Of a stretch of 64,000 nt of DNA, positions 45,183 through 54,323 are shown one piece after another (positions within the stretch are counted from its first letter, which is position 1; the number at the start of each line of letters is the position of its first letter). The position numbers and the translations under genes were made by a program. The notes beneath the pieces were generated by a model. It did not search any database. It was not told the DNA's origin and saw nothing but the letters and a program-made list of their open reading frames with translations. This DNA comes from Limnobacter olei (GTDB lineage Bacteria; Pseudomonadota; Gammaproteobacteria; Burkholderiales; Burkholderiaceae_B): the NCBI RefSeq assembly GCF_029087225.1, contig NZ_JARFJD010000002.1:62001-126000 (forward strand), in the 5' to 3' direction.

Positions 45183-46454
45183 TCAAGCTGTCTCCTCAAG
45201 CTTGGTATAAAGCTGCAGTTCAATTTGCTCAAGCAGGAACTCAGAGTCACGCGCAATACCCGAGAAACGCCCCGAGCCCCAGGTGTGCAACCACGGCAAA
45301 CCGAGAAAATAGACACCCGGTTCGCGGCTAACACCCCGGTAATGATTCGGGTAACCTTTGCCATTGAAGATCGGCAAATCGATCCAGTCAAACGAACTTT
45401 CAAAACCCACAGACCAAACAATTCCAGTGATTTTTTCAGCAATCAAATCAATACATGACCCTCCATCCTCAGGCGTCCACACAGGAACATATCGGGCCTC
45501 GTTGGGTGCCGAAATTCCATTCTCGGCAATGAAGCCATCAATCATGTTCTTGATGTTCTCGCTGCTCTGGTCCGCGTTGTCCAAATTCTTCGTGAGGTCA
45601 TCTGCAAAATGCATCACACCATCCACACAATTGATCAAACGGCCATGAAGTTGCATGCCTTCCTTCGCCCGCACTCTCAGGTCAATGTCCCGGCCACCAT
45701 CGCGACCTGTCACGTAATGATTGGCCTTGCCTCGGACCGCTTCCTTTTGGGGGTGCAACTCCACGGGCATGTCGTAGTGCCCCATGTCGGCCAGCCATTC
45801 CACAACATCGCGACCACGGTAGCGGCGCGCTACACGGGGAGCGCTGCCCACTGACAAGTGCACGTGTCGGCCTGCCAAATGAAAGTCTTCTGCAATTTGA
45901 CAACCACTTTGGCCAGAGCCAATCACCAGAATATTGCCCTCTGAAAACTGAGCAGGATTCCGATATTCTGAAGAATGAATCTGTCGGATATGCGCAGGTA
46001 CTTTTTCTGACACCCTTGGAATTCTTGGCTTGTGGTAGCCACCCACAGCCACTACCACCTGCTTCGCCGTCAATGTTCCGTGCGTGCTTTGAATTTCGAA
46101 CAAGCCATCGCTTAACTTGCGCAGCTGTTTCACGGCGACACCTTCGAATACAGGTGGCTGAAACGACGCAGCAAATGCCTCAAGGTAAGCAACAATGTCC
46201 GCTTTTTTCATGAAGCCTTTTGGTTCAGGCCCAGCATACGGAAAGCCAGGTAAATTGCATTGCCAGTTTGGGGTTACCAAACAAAAGCTGTCCCATCGCT
46301 GATTGCGCCAGCTGTGCCCGATCTGGCTTCTTTCCAGAACAACATGATCAATCTCTTTGCGAGTCAAGTGATAACTCATCGAGAGCCCAGCCTGGCCACC
46401 GCCGATTACAACAACGGAATAATGATCTTTCAATTTACCTGGTTCAGCACTCAC
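45183..46454 (-). CDS. Nit1C flavin-dependent oxidoreductase (MSMEG_0569 family)
   Basis: 423-aa FAD/NAD(P)-binding oxidoreductase like flavin monooxygenases: FAD site VVIGGGQAGLSMSYHL, NADPH site VIGSGQSGCQIAED, and the MSMEG_0569 style VVLERSQIGHSWRNQRWDSF. Start taken as GTG 46454, 6 bases after GGGAGA; an upstream extension is open but adds no domain. Last gene of the Nit1C cluster, which in Pseudomonas has been tied to growth on cyanide as nitrogen source. Exact reaction unknown. Confidence 0.88.
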   Translation of the reverse strand: MSAEPGKLKDHYSVVVIGGGQAGLSMSYHLTRKEIDHVVLERSQIGHSWRNQRWDSFCLVTPNWQCNLPGFPYAGPEPKGFMKKADIVAYLEAFAASFQPPVFEGVAVKQLRKLSDGLFEIQSTHGTLTAKQVVVAVGGYHKPRIPRVSEKVPAHIRQIHSSEYRNPAQFSEGNILVIGSGQSGCQIAEDFHLAGRHVHLSVGSAPRVARRYRGRDVVEWLADMGHYDMPVELHPQKEAVRGKANHYVTGRDGGRDIDLRVRAKEGMQLHGRLINCVDGVMHFADDLTKNLDNADQSSENIKNMIDGFIAENGISAPNEARYVPVWTPEDGGSCIDLIAEKITGIVWSVGFESSFDWIDLPIFNGKGYPNHYRGVSREPGVYFLGLPWLHTWGSGRFSGIARDSEFLLEQIELQLYTKLEETA

Positions 46455-46465
46455 ATTCTTCTCCC

Positions 46466-46750
46466 TCAATCCATTCGGATGACTTGCACCACAGCCGCTT
46501 CCCAACCCTGAAAATCAGTTGCCTTGGCGAGGATAATTTCCAGCTGATCAATGGCCGCCGAGCAGGCAAACCCATATTTTTCCCGCACACGCTCGCTGGC
46601 CGCACTCAACCCCAGTTCAGAAATTTTCAAAAACTCGGGCAAGGACACACGCTGCCCCTCATGCAAGAAATTTCGAATCACCGTGGAAGGCGACTGGCAC
46701 TTCATCACCGTAGCATCTGGCCACATCACATCAAATCGAACCACAGGCAT
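46466..46750 (-). CDS. MSMEG_0570 family small protein of the Nit1C cluster
   Basis: 94-aa protein, MPVVRFDVMWPDATVMKCQSPSTV at the N-terminus, of the small MSMEG_0570 family linked to nitrogen starvation clusters. Contains a conserved Cys18 region and EGQRVSLPEFL motif. ATG at 46750 with GGGAG upstream lies 20 bases inside the end of the AIR-synthase-like gene. Function unknown; only seen in Nit1C operons. Confidence 0.85.
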   Translation of the reverse strand: MPVVRFDVMWPDATVMKCQSPSTVIRNFLHEGQRVSLPEFLKISELGLSAASERVREKYGFACSAAIDQLEIILAKATDFQGWEAAVVQVIRMD

Positions 46751-47747
46751 GCGCCTCTCCCACCACATCAGTTGCGTGATTCAACTGGCTGCAACCCAAC
46801 AGTGGTGTACCAGAAAAATCCCACAACAGTTCCCGCTCGCTTTCATGATTTACCCAAACCATGGAGCCCTCAATCACATGCCCCACGGATTCGCAACGCA
46901 AATCCCTGCTTCCAAAAAGTTGCTTCATCCGCTCCACACAAGTCGGTGGCACACTGAACACAAAACCAAAACTGGGGAAGGTTTGCATCCAGCGTTCTAC
47001 AGAGACTTCCTGTGGGCGTGGAAATGCAGCTGGCCAAATTTCAGCACCGCATGCAGAACATTCCAGCATCATCAATGTGGTGCCCAAAGCACCCGCCATA
47101 CTGATGTCTTTACAGGCCACCGCCAAACCACCTTCGGCCACCTGTGGCAACAGGTCCAGATCTGCCCGCAAGCGTTCCGCTGGCGAGTCTGTACTGGCAT
47201 TCCAGTTGTTTCCAGCACCGTGGTAACTGCCTCTCAAATCAATCACACTCATCAACACATCGCCGGGCTTGGCATCAAAACTGCTCAACACGGCGTTTGC
47301 TGAACCAATAATTGACACAGCCAGTTGAGCTTGTTTATTTCTGGCGTTGGTGTGCCCGCCAACAATGGGCACCCTGTATCGGGCCGATGCTGCCGCCATG
47401 CCTTGGAGAATTCTTTGCAGCTGCCATGAATCAGCAGTCCACACTGCATCCACAACCGCCGTGGCGCGCCCACCCATTGCGGCGATGTCACTGACATTCA
47501 CCATCACGCCGCAATAGCCTGCAAACCAGGGGTCCTCCTGAACAAACTCGTTCATGAAGCCTTCAATGGCAAACAGAAGAAAAGAACCATCCGCCGACTT
47601 CAACACGGCACAGTCATCTCCCACCCGGCATGAAGAATCGCAAGGTTGTGCGCTCGCCAATTCATCCATTGCAATCGCAATGTCTTTTTTATGCGCAAGC
47701 CCCTTGCTTTCCTGAATGCTGTGTACCAGTGTTTGTAGCCAACTCAT
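46731..47747 (-). CDS. AIR synthase-related protein of the Nit1C cluster (sll0787 type)
   Basis: 338-aa PurM/AIR-synthase-fold protein, related also to selenophosphate synthetase and HypE: GDDCAVLKSADGSFLLFAIEGF (Asp-rich ATP/metal loop), NVSDIAAMGGRATAVVDAVW, VGGHTNARN, DLRGSYHGAGNNWNAST. Predicted to bind ATP and activate a carbonyl or thiocarboxylate. In Mycobacterium it is fused to the GNAT domain (MSMEG_0567); here the two are separate genes overlapping by 4 bases. Confidence 0.88.
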   Translation of the reverse strand: MSWLQTLVHSIQESKGLAHKKDIAIAMDELASAQPCDSSCRVGDDCAVLKSADGSFLLFAIEGFMNEFVQEDPWFAGYCGVMVNVSDIAAMGGRATAVVDAVWTADSWQLQRILQGMAAASARYRVPIVGGHTNARNKQAQLAVSIIGSANAVLSSFDAKPGDVLMSVIDLRGSYHGAGNNWNASTDSPAERLRADLDLLPQVAEGGLAVACKDISMAGALGTTLMMLECSACGAEIWPAAFPRPQEVSVERWMQTFPSFGFVFSVPPTCVERMKQLFGSRDLRCESVGHVIEGSMVWVNHESERELLWDFSGTPLLGCSQLNHATDVVGEAHACGSI

Positions 47748-48319
47748 ACGCGCCTCTCAATCGGTACTTTGCTTGATGATTGCTTGAGCAGGTGAATAAA
47801 TCCTCGGCCTGGGTCGTGCTCTACCGGGTACATGTCAAGGTTGGCCTGCATGAACATGTGCTGCACACCGTGCACACTTGCCTCACCCAAAGCCTGCCAA
47901 CCCAACCTCTGAAACAAACCCACATTTGGCAGTTGAACATTCGCATAAAAGGCAGTGCACCCTTGCGCGCGTGCACTACTCACCGCGATGGCAATCAGCG
48001 CTTTGCCAAGGCCTTTGACTGATCGATAAGCCTGATCCACAGCAAGGCGCGAGCCCACCCACACACCCGGAGCCTGCTCATGAATTCGTACGGTGCCCAC
48101 CACAGCATCGGGAATACCCAGCAAACCGATGGTGGCCACCAGGGTATAAGCGCTGCTGTCAAACACATCATGGTCACTGGTCTGGAAAATGCCTTGCTCA
48201 ACCACAAAAACATCGTTGCGCAATTTCTGCGCCTCGCGTAACGCCCAGTCATCTACAGCCAATTTGATGTGGCACTCACTGTGCGCAAATTCCTCAACAT
48301 TCATTTCGGTAATAAACAT
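47744..48319 (-). CDS. GNAT-type acetyltransferase of the Nit1C cluster (MSMEG_0567 N-domain)
   Basis: 191-aa GNAT-fold protein: LRNDVFVVEQGIFQ, DAVVGTVRIHEQ, WVGSRLAVDQAYRSVKGLGKALIAIAV (acyl-CoA pyrophosphate loop region) and FYANVQLPNVGLFQRLGW. Equivalent to the N-terminal half of MSMEG_0567. Substrate unknown; in this cluster it may acylate an intermediate of nitrile/cyanide metabolism. Overlaps the next gene by 4 bases. Confidence 0.88.
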   Translation of the reverse strand: MFITEMNVEEFAHSECHIKLAVDDWALREAQKLRNDVFVVEQGIFQTSDHDVFDSSAYTLVATIGLLGIPDAVVGTVRIHEQAPGVWVGSRLAVDQAYRSVKGLGKALIAIAVSSARAQGCTAFYANVQLPNVGLFQRLGWQALGEASVHGVQHMFMQANLDMYPVEHDPGRGFIHLLKQSSSKVPIERRV

Positions 48320-48340
48320 GGCATCACCTCACTCACAGGC

Positions 48341-49417
48341 TCAGGCTTCAAAAGTTTTCAGCGTTGAACACGCACCACATTTTCCGCAGCCGGCTTTCAT
48401 GTCTTTGGACAAAAGGTCGGCTTCCCGCAACATCTGGCCAACGGGTTGAAGCACCTCCCGCATGAATTGGGAACTCGGAACCGGGTGGCTTTCCAAAGGA
48501 GTGCCACCAATTGGCACAAACGGAACCACAAAGGGATAAACCCCGCGCAATATCAGTTCGCGACACATGTCGATAATTTCAACCTGTGAATCGCCCAGCC
48601 CAGCGATAATGTAAGTGCTCACCTGCCCGCGACCAAACACCTTTACCGCTGCATCAAATGCCTGCATGTAGTAACTCACCGGCACTGTGGCCTTGCCTGG
48701 CATCATTGCTTGCCGCGCTGCATCTGAAATCACTTCTAGGTGCATGCCCAAAGTGTCGGCACCGCTTCGCTTCAATTCGTCAAACCATTCAAAGCGGTCT
48801 GGTGGTTCAATTTGTACTTGAATCGGCAAATCCACCGCAGCTTTCACCGCCAATACACTTTCAACCATGATTGCTGCGCCCCGGTCAGGTGTAGCTGGTG
48901 TGCCAGTGGTCATTACCATTTGCTTCACACCGTCCAGCTCGACAGCAGCCTTCGCCACTTCAGCCAGTTGCGGTGGGGTTTTTCGCTCAATGGTTCGGCC
49001 TGCCGCCAAGGATTGGCCAATCGAGCAAAACTTGCATGTTTTATTTCTGCTTTGATAGCGAATGCAGGTTTGCAGCACGGTGGTGGCCAACACATCACTG
49101 CTGTGCAGTGTGGCAATTTGCTCGTAAGGAATGCCCTCTGCGGTTTTCAGGCCATAGAACTTCGGTTGCTTTGGAAAATCAATCACAGCAATTGGAATTC
49201 CGTTTTTGCGAAGTTCGCTTTTCCCGTTGGCATCGGGCTTGCTGGCCATGAAAGGAGAGTCCCATGCCGTATGCGTGTGAACAGGAATCATCACGGTTTG
49301 CCCATCCACCACAACCGCTTTGTGATCGGAAGGACCAGCACCACCACGCCGGCTTTGAACCCCCACAGACGGGTCCTCCAGCCTCAAGCCATAGGTTTGA
49401 AGATCAGTACTCAGCAT
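48341..49417 (-). CDS. Nit1C radical SAM protein (MSMEG_0568 family)
   Basis: 358-aa radical SAM enzyme. The [4Fe-4S] cysteines are in [19 protein letters not shown], i.e. C-x9-C-x2-C rather than the usual C-x3-C-x2-C; this long spacing appears to be normal for the family. The TIM-barrel continues through [27 protein letters not shown] and [16 protein letters not shown]-terminal Cys cluster GCGKCGACS may hold a second metal centre. Its start overlaps the nitrilase gene by 14 bases. Reaction unknown. Confidence 0.9.
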   Translation of the reverse strand: MLSTDLQTYGLRLEDPSVGVQSRRGGAGPSDHKAVVVDGQTVMIPVHTHTAWDSPFMASKPDANGKSELRKNGIPIAVIDFPKQPKFYGLKTAEGIPYEQIATLHSSDVLATTVLQTCIRYQSRNKTCKFCSIGQSLAAGRTIERKTPPQLAEVAKAAVELDGVKQMVMTTGTPATPDRGAAIMVESVLAVKAAVDLPIQVQIEPPDRFEWFDELKRSGADTLGMHLEVISDAARQAMMPGKATVPVSYYMQAFDAAVKVFGRGQVSTYIIAGLGDSQVEIIDMCRELILRGVYPFVVPFVPIGGTPLESHPVPSSQFMREVLQPVGQMLREADLLSKDMKAGCGKCGACSTLKTFEA

Positions 49418-50360
49418 GCTGCACTCCCGAAATTCTTCTCATGGGACTTGAAGCCTCATCCCTAACCAACAAGCTCAACAACTCGGGCCGCGCATAGTGA
49501 CCAACTGAATCCATCATCCGCTTGCGCTTCGTGATCAGTGCCATGTCAAGATCTGCCACGACCAATCCTTCACCCTCGGTTAGAGGCTCGCCCAGCAACT
49601 TGCCTTCAGGGCTTACAATCGCGGTGAAGCAACCACCGCGCAGACCTTTTTGCAAAGTGTTGTCTTGCGAAATACTTTGAACCTGTTCTTCGGAAAGCCA
49701 GGCAGTGCTGTTGATCACAAAGCAGCCCGACTCCAGCGCGTGGTGGCGAATCGTCACCTCCATTTGATCGGCGAATACCTGCCCCACCAAAGAACCAGGA
49801 AACTGGGCGCAGTGAATTTCCTCGTGCTGGGCCATCAAACAATACCTGGCCAAAGGGTTGTAGTGCTCCCAACAGGCCAGCGCACCCACACGCCCTGCAC
49901 TCGTCTTCACCACTTTCAAACCCGATGCATCGCCCTGCCCCCACACCATTCGCTCGTGGTAGGTTGGTGTAATTTTTCGGCGCTTCAAGCGTATTTCGCC
50001 ATTGCCGTCAAAAATAATTTGCGCGTTGTACAGCGAGCCATGGTCCCGCTCATTCACACCCAAAACAACCACCATGTTGTACTGGGCAGCCAAAGCCGAT
50101 ATCGCCTCAGTCTCTGCACCGGGCACCGTCACCGCATAGTCGTAAAGCCGCAGATGATCCTTGCCTTGCTGAACAGGCGGCGACACAAAAGAAAAGTAGG
50201 GGTAGTAAGGCACAAAGGTTTCCGGGAACACGATAATTTGTACGCCTTTGGCTGCTGCCTCCTCCATGGTTTGACAAACCCTTTGGATGGTTTGGGCAGG
50301 GTCCTGAAGATCAGGTGCGATCTGCGCCGCTGCTGCGCGAATTATTCTGGGCTGGGTCAT
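49404..50360 (-). CDS. Nit1C nitrilase (Nit6803-like)
   Basis: 318-aa nitrilase-superfamily enzyme with catalytic Glu47 ([12 protein letters not shown]), Lys129 ([15 protein letters not shown]) and Cys163 ([11 protein letters not shown]). The [10 protein letters not shown] and [15 protein letters not shown] wording is that of Nit6803 from Synechocystis, the type member of Nit1C clusters. Start ATG 50360 follows GGAG by 9 bases. It hydrolyses a nitrile to acid plus ammonia; the physiological nitrile is not known, and cyanide assimilation may proceed through one. Confidence 0.93.
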   Translation of the reverse strand: MTQPRIIRAAAAQIAPDLQDPAQTIQRVCQTMEEAAAKGVQIIVFPETFVPYYPYFSFVSPPVQQGKDHLRLYDYAVTVPGAETEAISALAAQYNMVVVLGVNERDHGSLYNAQIIFDGNGEIRLKRRKITPTYHERMVWGQGDASGLKVVKTSAGRVGALACWEHYNPLARYCLMAQHEEIHCAQFPGSLVGQVFADQMEVTIRHHALESGCFVINSTAWLSEEQVQSISQDNTLQKGLRGGCFTAIVSPEGKLLGEPLTEGEGLVVADLDMALITKRKRMMDSVGHYARPELLSLLVRDEASSPMRRISGVQHAEY

Positions 50361-50423
50361 GCACGTATACTCCACTTCGACTGCCATCAAGTGGGGGCGC
50401 CGGTGGGCGACCCCACTGCGCGT

Positions 50424-50906
50424 TTACAATGTCCAGGTGTCAATAATCACGGCACTGTCACGTTTGTGAATCAGCACCAGGTCCATCACATCCAGGGGAT
50501 TGATGGGTCGTATTCCCTCAATCAGCGAAGGCTCTCCATGGCCATACAGCGCCTGCAACGCGAAACGGCACGCATACACTTTGCCGCCTTCACCCATGAA
50601 TTTCTTGATTTGATTGTTGAAATTCAAATGACCAGGAAACGCCTCATTGCCCAAGGTGGGGAATCCACGCTGCACACCCAAAGTGACGCCGGGGCCATAC
50701 AGCAAAACCGATGTATCGAAACCCTTGCGCTGCAATCGTGTAGCCTGCAACAGATTCACAAAACCAATCGAACCTTCAAACGCCACTGTGTGAAAAGTCA
50801 CCAGCGCTTTTTGACCTGGCTCGGCCTTCACATCCTCAAATACTTTTTCTTCATAATCGACAAAATAATCGCCATCAACATGAGCGGGGTGATTTACTTT
50901 AGGCAT
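50424..50906 (-). CDS. Nit1C first gene, MSMEG_0572/Sll0783 family nitrogen-starvation protein
   Basis: 160-aa protein of the MSMEG_0572/Sll0783 family, first gene of Nit1C clusters and nitrogen-starvation induced in Synechocystis. Visible: [31 protein letters not shown] (in parts), [19 protein letters not shown] and [20 protein letters not shown]. It resembles DsrE-like folds with a Cys in [16 protein letters not shown] 50906 chosen for GGAG 8 bases upstream. It faces the divergent MocR gene across 281 bases. Confidence 0.9.
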   Translation of the reverse strand: MPKVNHPAHVDGDYFVDYEEKVFEDVKAEPGQKALVTFHTVAFEGSIGFVNLLQATRLQRKGFDTSVLLYGPGVTLGVQRGFPTLGNEAFPGHLNFNNQIKKFMGEGGKVYACRFALQALYGHGEPSLIEGIRPINPLDVMDLVLIHKRDSAVIIDTWTL

Positions 50907-50951
50907 TTCATGATCTCCAGAGTCATCAACAAATGGGCACCGTGAAAGTGA

Positions 50952-51133
50952 ATTGCACTGTGCCGGCGCACGCTCACAGAGTCGCAATGCCTGTACCAAT
51001 TCAAGCTCTCCAAATCCAATCAATGTGCAATCAAATCCATTTCATGCGACTCTCCAGCCAGTTTCATACTCAAACCTGACAGCTGACATGACCGCACAAG
51101 TCAGAAACATCGCACCTGAAAAGTGCAATGCAC
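50952..51133. promoter_or_regulatory. repeated GTGCAAT boxes in the Nit1C/MocR divergent region
   Basis: ATTGCAC at 50952-50958 and GTGCAAT at 51025-51031 and 51123-51129 (the last extended as GTGCAATGCAC). Repeated heptamers in a 281-base gap between Nit1C and a MocR gene are candidate MocR boxes. Confidence 0.45.
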
Positions 51134-51187
51134 CGGGCGCGCAAGTTGCTTGCACCCCTTTGAAACCGACAGGCACAGCGAGTGAAC

Positions 51188-52612
51188 ATGCGAAGCAGAT
51201 CAACTCTTTTGGAAGACTGGAACAAGGTGCTTTCCAGTTGCAACAAGCCTGCCTATCTGGCTATTGCCGAAGCGATTGAACTCGAAATACAACGGGGCGT
51301 GCTGAAGCTTGACGACCGGCTTCCACCCATTCGTGAACTGGCCAAAGGCTTGAATCTGGACTACACCACGGTTGCACGTGCCTATCAGGAAGCGCAGCAC
51401 CGCGGCCTGATCACGTCCAAGGCAGGCGTAGGCAGCTACGTCCGGATAAGAAACTTAAACCAGCTTGAAGCAGAACCCACGCTGATCGAGATGACCATGA
51501 ACATGGCTCCTGAACCACAAGAGCCCGAATTACTTGCGCGCATGCGCCACGGTGCACGGCATGTGACAGAGCAAGGAAACTTTCATCGGCTAACCCGGTA
51601 TCAGGATTTCGGGGGAACTGAAGACGATCAACAGGCTGCTGCTGTCTGGTTAAACGGTGTCAGCCCACATCACAAGGGGCGCACGGTTCTGGTGACACCA
51701 GGCATTCAGGCCACACTGGCTGGCCTGATGAATGGCTTGGTCGGTGCAGGCAATACACTGTGTGCAGAAGCCATCACCTACCCTGGCGTGAAGGCCATGG
51801 CAGGCTTGCTGGGCATGCGCACATTGGGTATCCCCGGCGACGCCCAAGGTATTCTTCCAGATGCCCTTGAGGCACACTGCAGAATCAACAAAGTTCGGGC
51901 GCTGTATTTGAACCCGACAATTCAAAACCCGACCACGCGTACAATCAGCGAACCCCGCAGACGTGAACTGGTTGAGGTTGCCCGACGATTTGGTCTAAAA
52001 ATCATTGAAGACGACCCCTACAGCAAACTGATGCGCAACCCGCCGACATCCCTGGCCAGCCTTGCGCCAGAATTGACGTACTACGTCAACGGATTGTCCA
52101 AAACCTGCAGTGCTGGCCTTCGGATTGCATTTCTGGTGTGCCCAACCGAACTCGAATCCAAACGCATTGCCTCCTCACTGCGCGCCACACAAATCATGGC
52201 TAGCCCAATGTGTTCAGCACTTGCTACACAATGGATTCTCGATGGCACAGCACAAATGTGTCTGGACAGCATTCGCCACATGAGTCAGCGAAGACAAATG
52301 ATTGCAAAACGTATATTGGGGGACTTCAAAATCGAGTCCAACCCCGAGGGCTTTCACCTGTGGCTGAATCTGCCTTCGATGTGGAATCAATCTGCGTTTT
52401 GTGGGCGCCTGCTGAACCGCGGCATCGCGATTGCCAGCGCGGACATGTTTTGCCTGGAAGGTGCCACACCCAACGCGGTGCGGCTTTCCTTGGGTGGCAA
52501 TTTAAGTGACGAGCGTCTGGAACACACGTTGAGAATCGTCGCTGAAACGCTCAACAGTCATCCGTCATCGAGCGCCCAGAACACCAATGAATTCACAGCC
52601 CGAGGTCACTAA
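51188..52612 (+). CDS. MocR-type GntR/aminotransferase regulator of the Nit1C cluster
   Basis: 474-aa MocR regulator: N-terminal GntR winged helix ([30 protein letters not shown], recognisable in pieces) and C-terminal type I aminotransferase fold. The PLP Lys305 is in [15 protein letters not shown], with [16 protein letters not shown] and DDPYSKLMR as PLP-contact blocks. Starts at ATG 51188 or GTG 51182. Divergent from Nit1C, it very likely controls it, sensing an amino-acid-like ligand through PLP. Its end overlaps the convergent DUF1348 gene by 20 bases. Confidence 0.9.
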   Translation: MRSRSTLLEDWNKVLSSCNKPAYLAIAEAIELEIQRGVLKLDDRLPPIRELAKGLNLDYTTVARAYQEAQHRGLITSKAGVGSYVRIRNLNQLEAEPTLIEMTMNMAPEPQEPELLARMRHGARHVTEQGNFHRLTRYQDFGGTEDDQQAAAVWLNGVSPHHKGRTVLVTPGIQATLAGLMNGLVGAGNTLCAEAITYPGVKAMAGLLGMRTLGIPGDAQGILPDALEAHCRINKVRALYLNPTIQNPTTRTISEPRRRELVEVARRFGLKIIEDDPYSKLMRNPPTSLASLAPELTYYVNGLSKTCSAGLRIAFLVCPTELESKRIASSLRATQIMASPMCSALATQWILDGTAQMCLDSIRHMSQRRQMIAKRILGDFKIESNPEGFHLWLNLPSMWNQSAFCGRLLNRGIAIASADMFCLEGATPNAVRLSLGGNLSDERLEHTLRIVAETLNSHPSSSAQNTNEFTARGH

Positions 52613-53066
52613 GCCCTGGATGGTCGGCTGGTCGCGGGCCTTGCGGCCAGTGAAACAAACGATCCGATTCGTTGATCGGAATGTCGTTGATACTCGCGTG
52701 GCGCGCCTGCATCAAACCCCTTGAATCGAATTCCCAGTTTTCATTTCCGTAACTTCGAAACCACTTCCCGTCGGCGTCATGCCATTCATAGGCGAATCTC
52801 ACCGCAATGCGATTGCCCGAACACGCCCACACTTCCTTGATTAATCTGTATCCATTTTCATGCGCCCATTTTCGGGCCAGGAAATCAACAATGGCCGCCC
52901 TGCCCTGAAATATTTCACTGCGATTGCGCCATTTGGAATCCTCTGTGTAGGCCATGGAAACTGCCACAGGGTCTCTGGTGTTCCAGGCATTCTCCGCAGC
53001 GCGGGCCTTTTTGGCTGCCGATTCAAGATCGAATGGGGGTAAGGGTGGTCTGGTGTCTGCGCTCAT
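52593..53066 (-). CDS. DUF1348 (SnoaL/NTF2-like) protein
   Basis: 157-aa NTF2-fold protein of the DUF1348 family; nearly every family block is present: [69 protein letters not shown] and the C-terminal [10 protein letters not shown]. Start at ATG 53066 with GGAG upstream; longer in-frame forms add only low-complexity residues. Function unknown, conserved in many soil and aquatic bacteria. Confidence 0.88.
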   Translation of the reverse strand: MSADTRPPLPPFDLESAAKKARAAENAWNTRDPVAVSMAYTEDSKWRNRSEIFQGRAAIVDFLARKWAHENGYRLIKEVWACSGNRIAVRFAYEWHDADGKWFRSYGNENWEFDSRGLMQARHASINDIPINESDRLFHWPQGPRPADHPGLSDLGL

Positions 53067-53193
53067 TTCCTGCTCCATATAAAGTTGATTGGCGGAGATG
53101 TGCAGGCAATAATTGAATGGTTTTAATTGGTATCTTTTTATTCGTTTCAATATACCTCAACTGGCCGTCGCAACCATCAAGGAGCAAAAATTT

Positions 53194-53631
53194 ATGTGCG
53201 GACGCTATGTTCTGGAAGGCCCAGTTTCCCGTTTGACCGAATATTTCAACGCACGTTACACAGCCGATGAATCCATTTTTCAAAATAGTTATAACATCGC
53301 CCCAACCACACAAGTACCTGTGGTGCGGATCAACCGCGAAGGCGAACGGGTCATTTTGCTTCACACTTGGGGACTCATTCCCCACTGGACTGCAGACAAA
53401 ACCATCAGCGCGAAACTCAACAATGCACGCGGTGAAACCGTGTATGAAAAGCCGTCATTTCGCACCGGCTTTAAAAAATACCGTTGCCTGATCCCTTCCA
53501 CTGGCTATTACGAATGGCAAGCCGCAGAAGAAGGCAGCCAAGCTCGCAAACAGCCCTACTACATCTACCCCAGCGACATCGGAAAAAACAGGGTTGATTC
53601 TGAAGACCTGATCAAGACCATCAAACCGTGA
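53194..53631 (+). pseudogene. truncated SRAP (YedK/HMCES) abasic-site protein gene
   Basis: The first ~125 residues are a good SRAP domain: Cys2 (MCGRY) that crosslinks abasic sites, NNARGETV, and the Glu of STGYYEWQ. After PYYIYPSD the sequence changes to an unrelated tail (IGKNRVDSEDLIKTIKP) and stops at 145 aa, so the part with the catalytic His (usually IHDRMP) is missing. A normal member has about 200-230 residues. I read it as a 3'-deleted gene fused to the end of another, lost gene; activity is doubtful. Confidence 0.75.
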
Positions 53632-53689
53632 TGACACCTCAGCAAATCGGCTTTCAGCAGAATCATAAAACAAAACTCGGAGACACAAC

Positions 53690-53809
53690 ATGACCATTTG
53701 GTTCGACCTCGACAAGGTCACTGACGAATCGTTATTCGACACCGCCCCGCTTCGCTTCGAATATTCAATGCATCTGAACGCCACCGCCGACGAAGTTTCG
53801 GCACCGTGA
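53690..53809 (+). pseudogene. truncated SRPBCC-like gene fragment
   Basis: 39-residue frame MTIWFDLDKVTDESLF...FEYSMHLNATADEV ending at TGA 53809, with GGAG 10 bases before ATG. The FEYSMHLNATADEV phrase looks like the first strand of an SRPBCC/AHSA1 domain that has lost its remainder. Together with the broken SRAP gene it marks a local deletion. Confidence 0.45.
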
Positions 53810-53817
53810 AATAAACC

Positions 53818-54225
53818 CTATTGGCTCAATGCACCATCTCGATGAAGTTCATCGATTTGGTCATTCAGCGTACACCAATCGTAAATAACACCGATGCCGA
53901 ACAGGCCTACGGTGAGTAGGTAGATCAGACCGGTAATCCACTTGCGTTGGTAAAACCGATGAATGCCGAACACACCCAAGAAAGTCAACAAAACCCAGGC
54001 AATGTTGTAGTTGATTGGACCAGTCAAAAAGCGTCGATCTGCGCTTTTGTCGATGCTGGGTATCAAGAACAGGTCTACGATCCAGCCAATCAAAAAAAGT
54101 CCAAGTGTGAAAAACCAGATGATGCCGGAGATGGGCCGCCCGTAATAAAAACGGTGTGCGCCCATGAAACCAAAAATCCAGAGAATGTATCCGATGACAA
54201 TGCTGTGGCTGTTGTTGTTCTTCAT
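53818..54225 (-). CDS. TM2-domain membrane protein
   Basis: 135-aa protein with two TM2 repeats: IVIGYILWIFGFMGAHRFYYGRPISG and WVLLTFLGVFGIHRFYQRKWITG, each with a short Gly-rich turn and HRFY, giving four membrane helices. Start ATG 54225 matches the usual MKNNNSHS-type N-terminus. Role unknown; TM2 proteins occur widely in bacteria and animals. Confidence 0.88.
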   Translation of the reverse strand: MKNNNSHSIVIGYILWIFGFMGAHRFYYGRPISGIIWFFTLGLFLIGWIVDLFLIPSIDKSADRRFLTGPINYNIAWVLLTFLGVFGIHRFYQRKWITGLIYLLTVGLFGIGVIYDWCTLNDQIDELHRDGALSQ

Positions 54226-54323
54226 ATGTGTAGAACGCGAGATCATGTTTCAACCATCAAAACATAACACAAAGAATCAATTCTTCCGTGGTCCATTCTC
54301 ACAGGCACCACTGAACTGAACAA

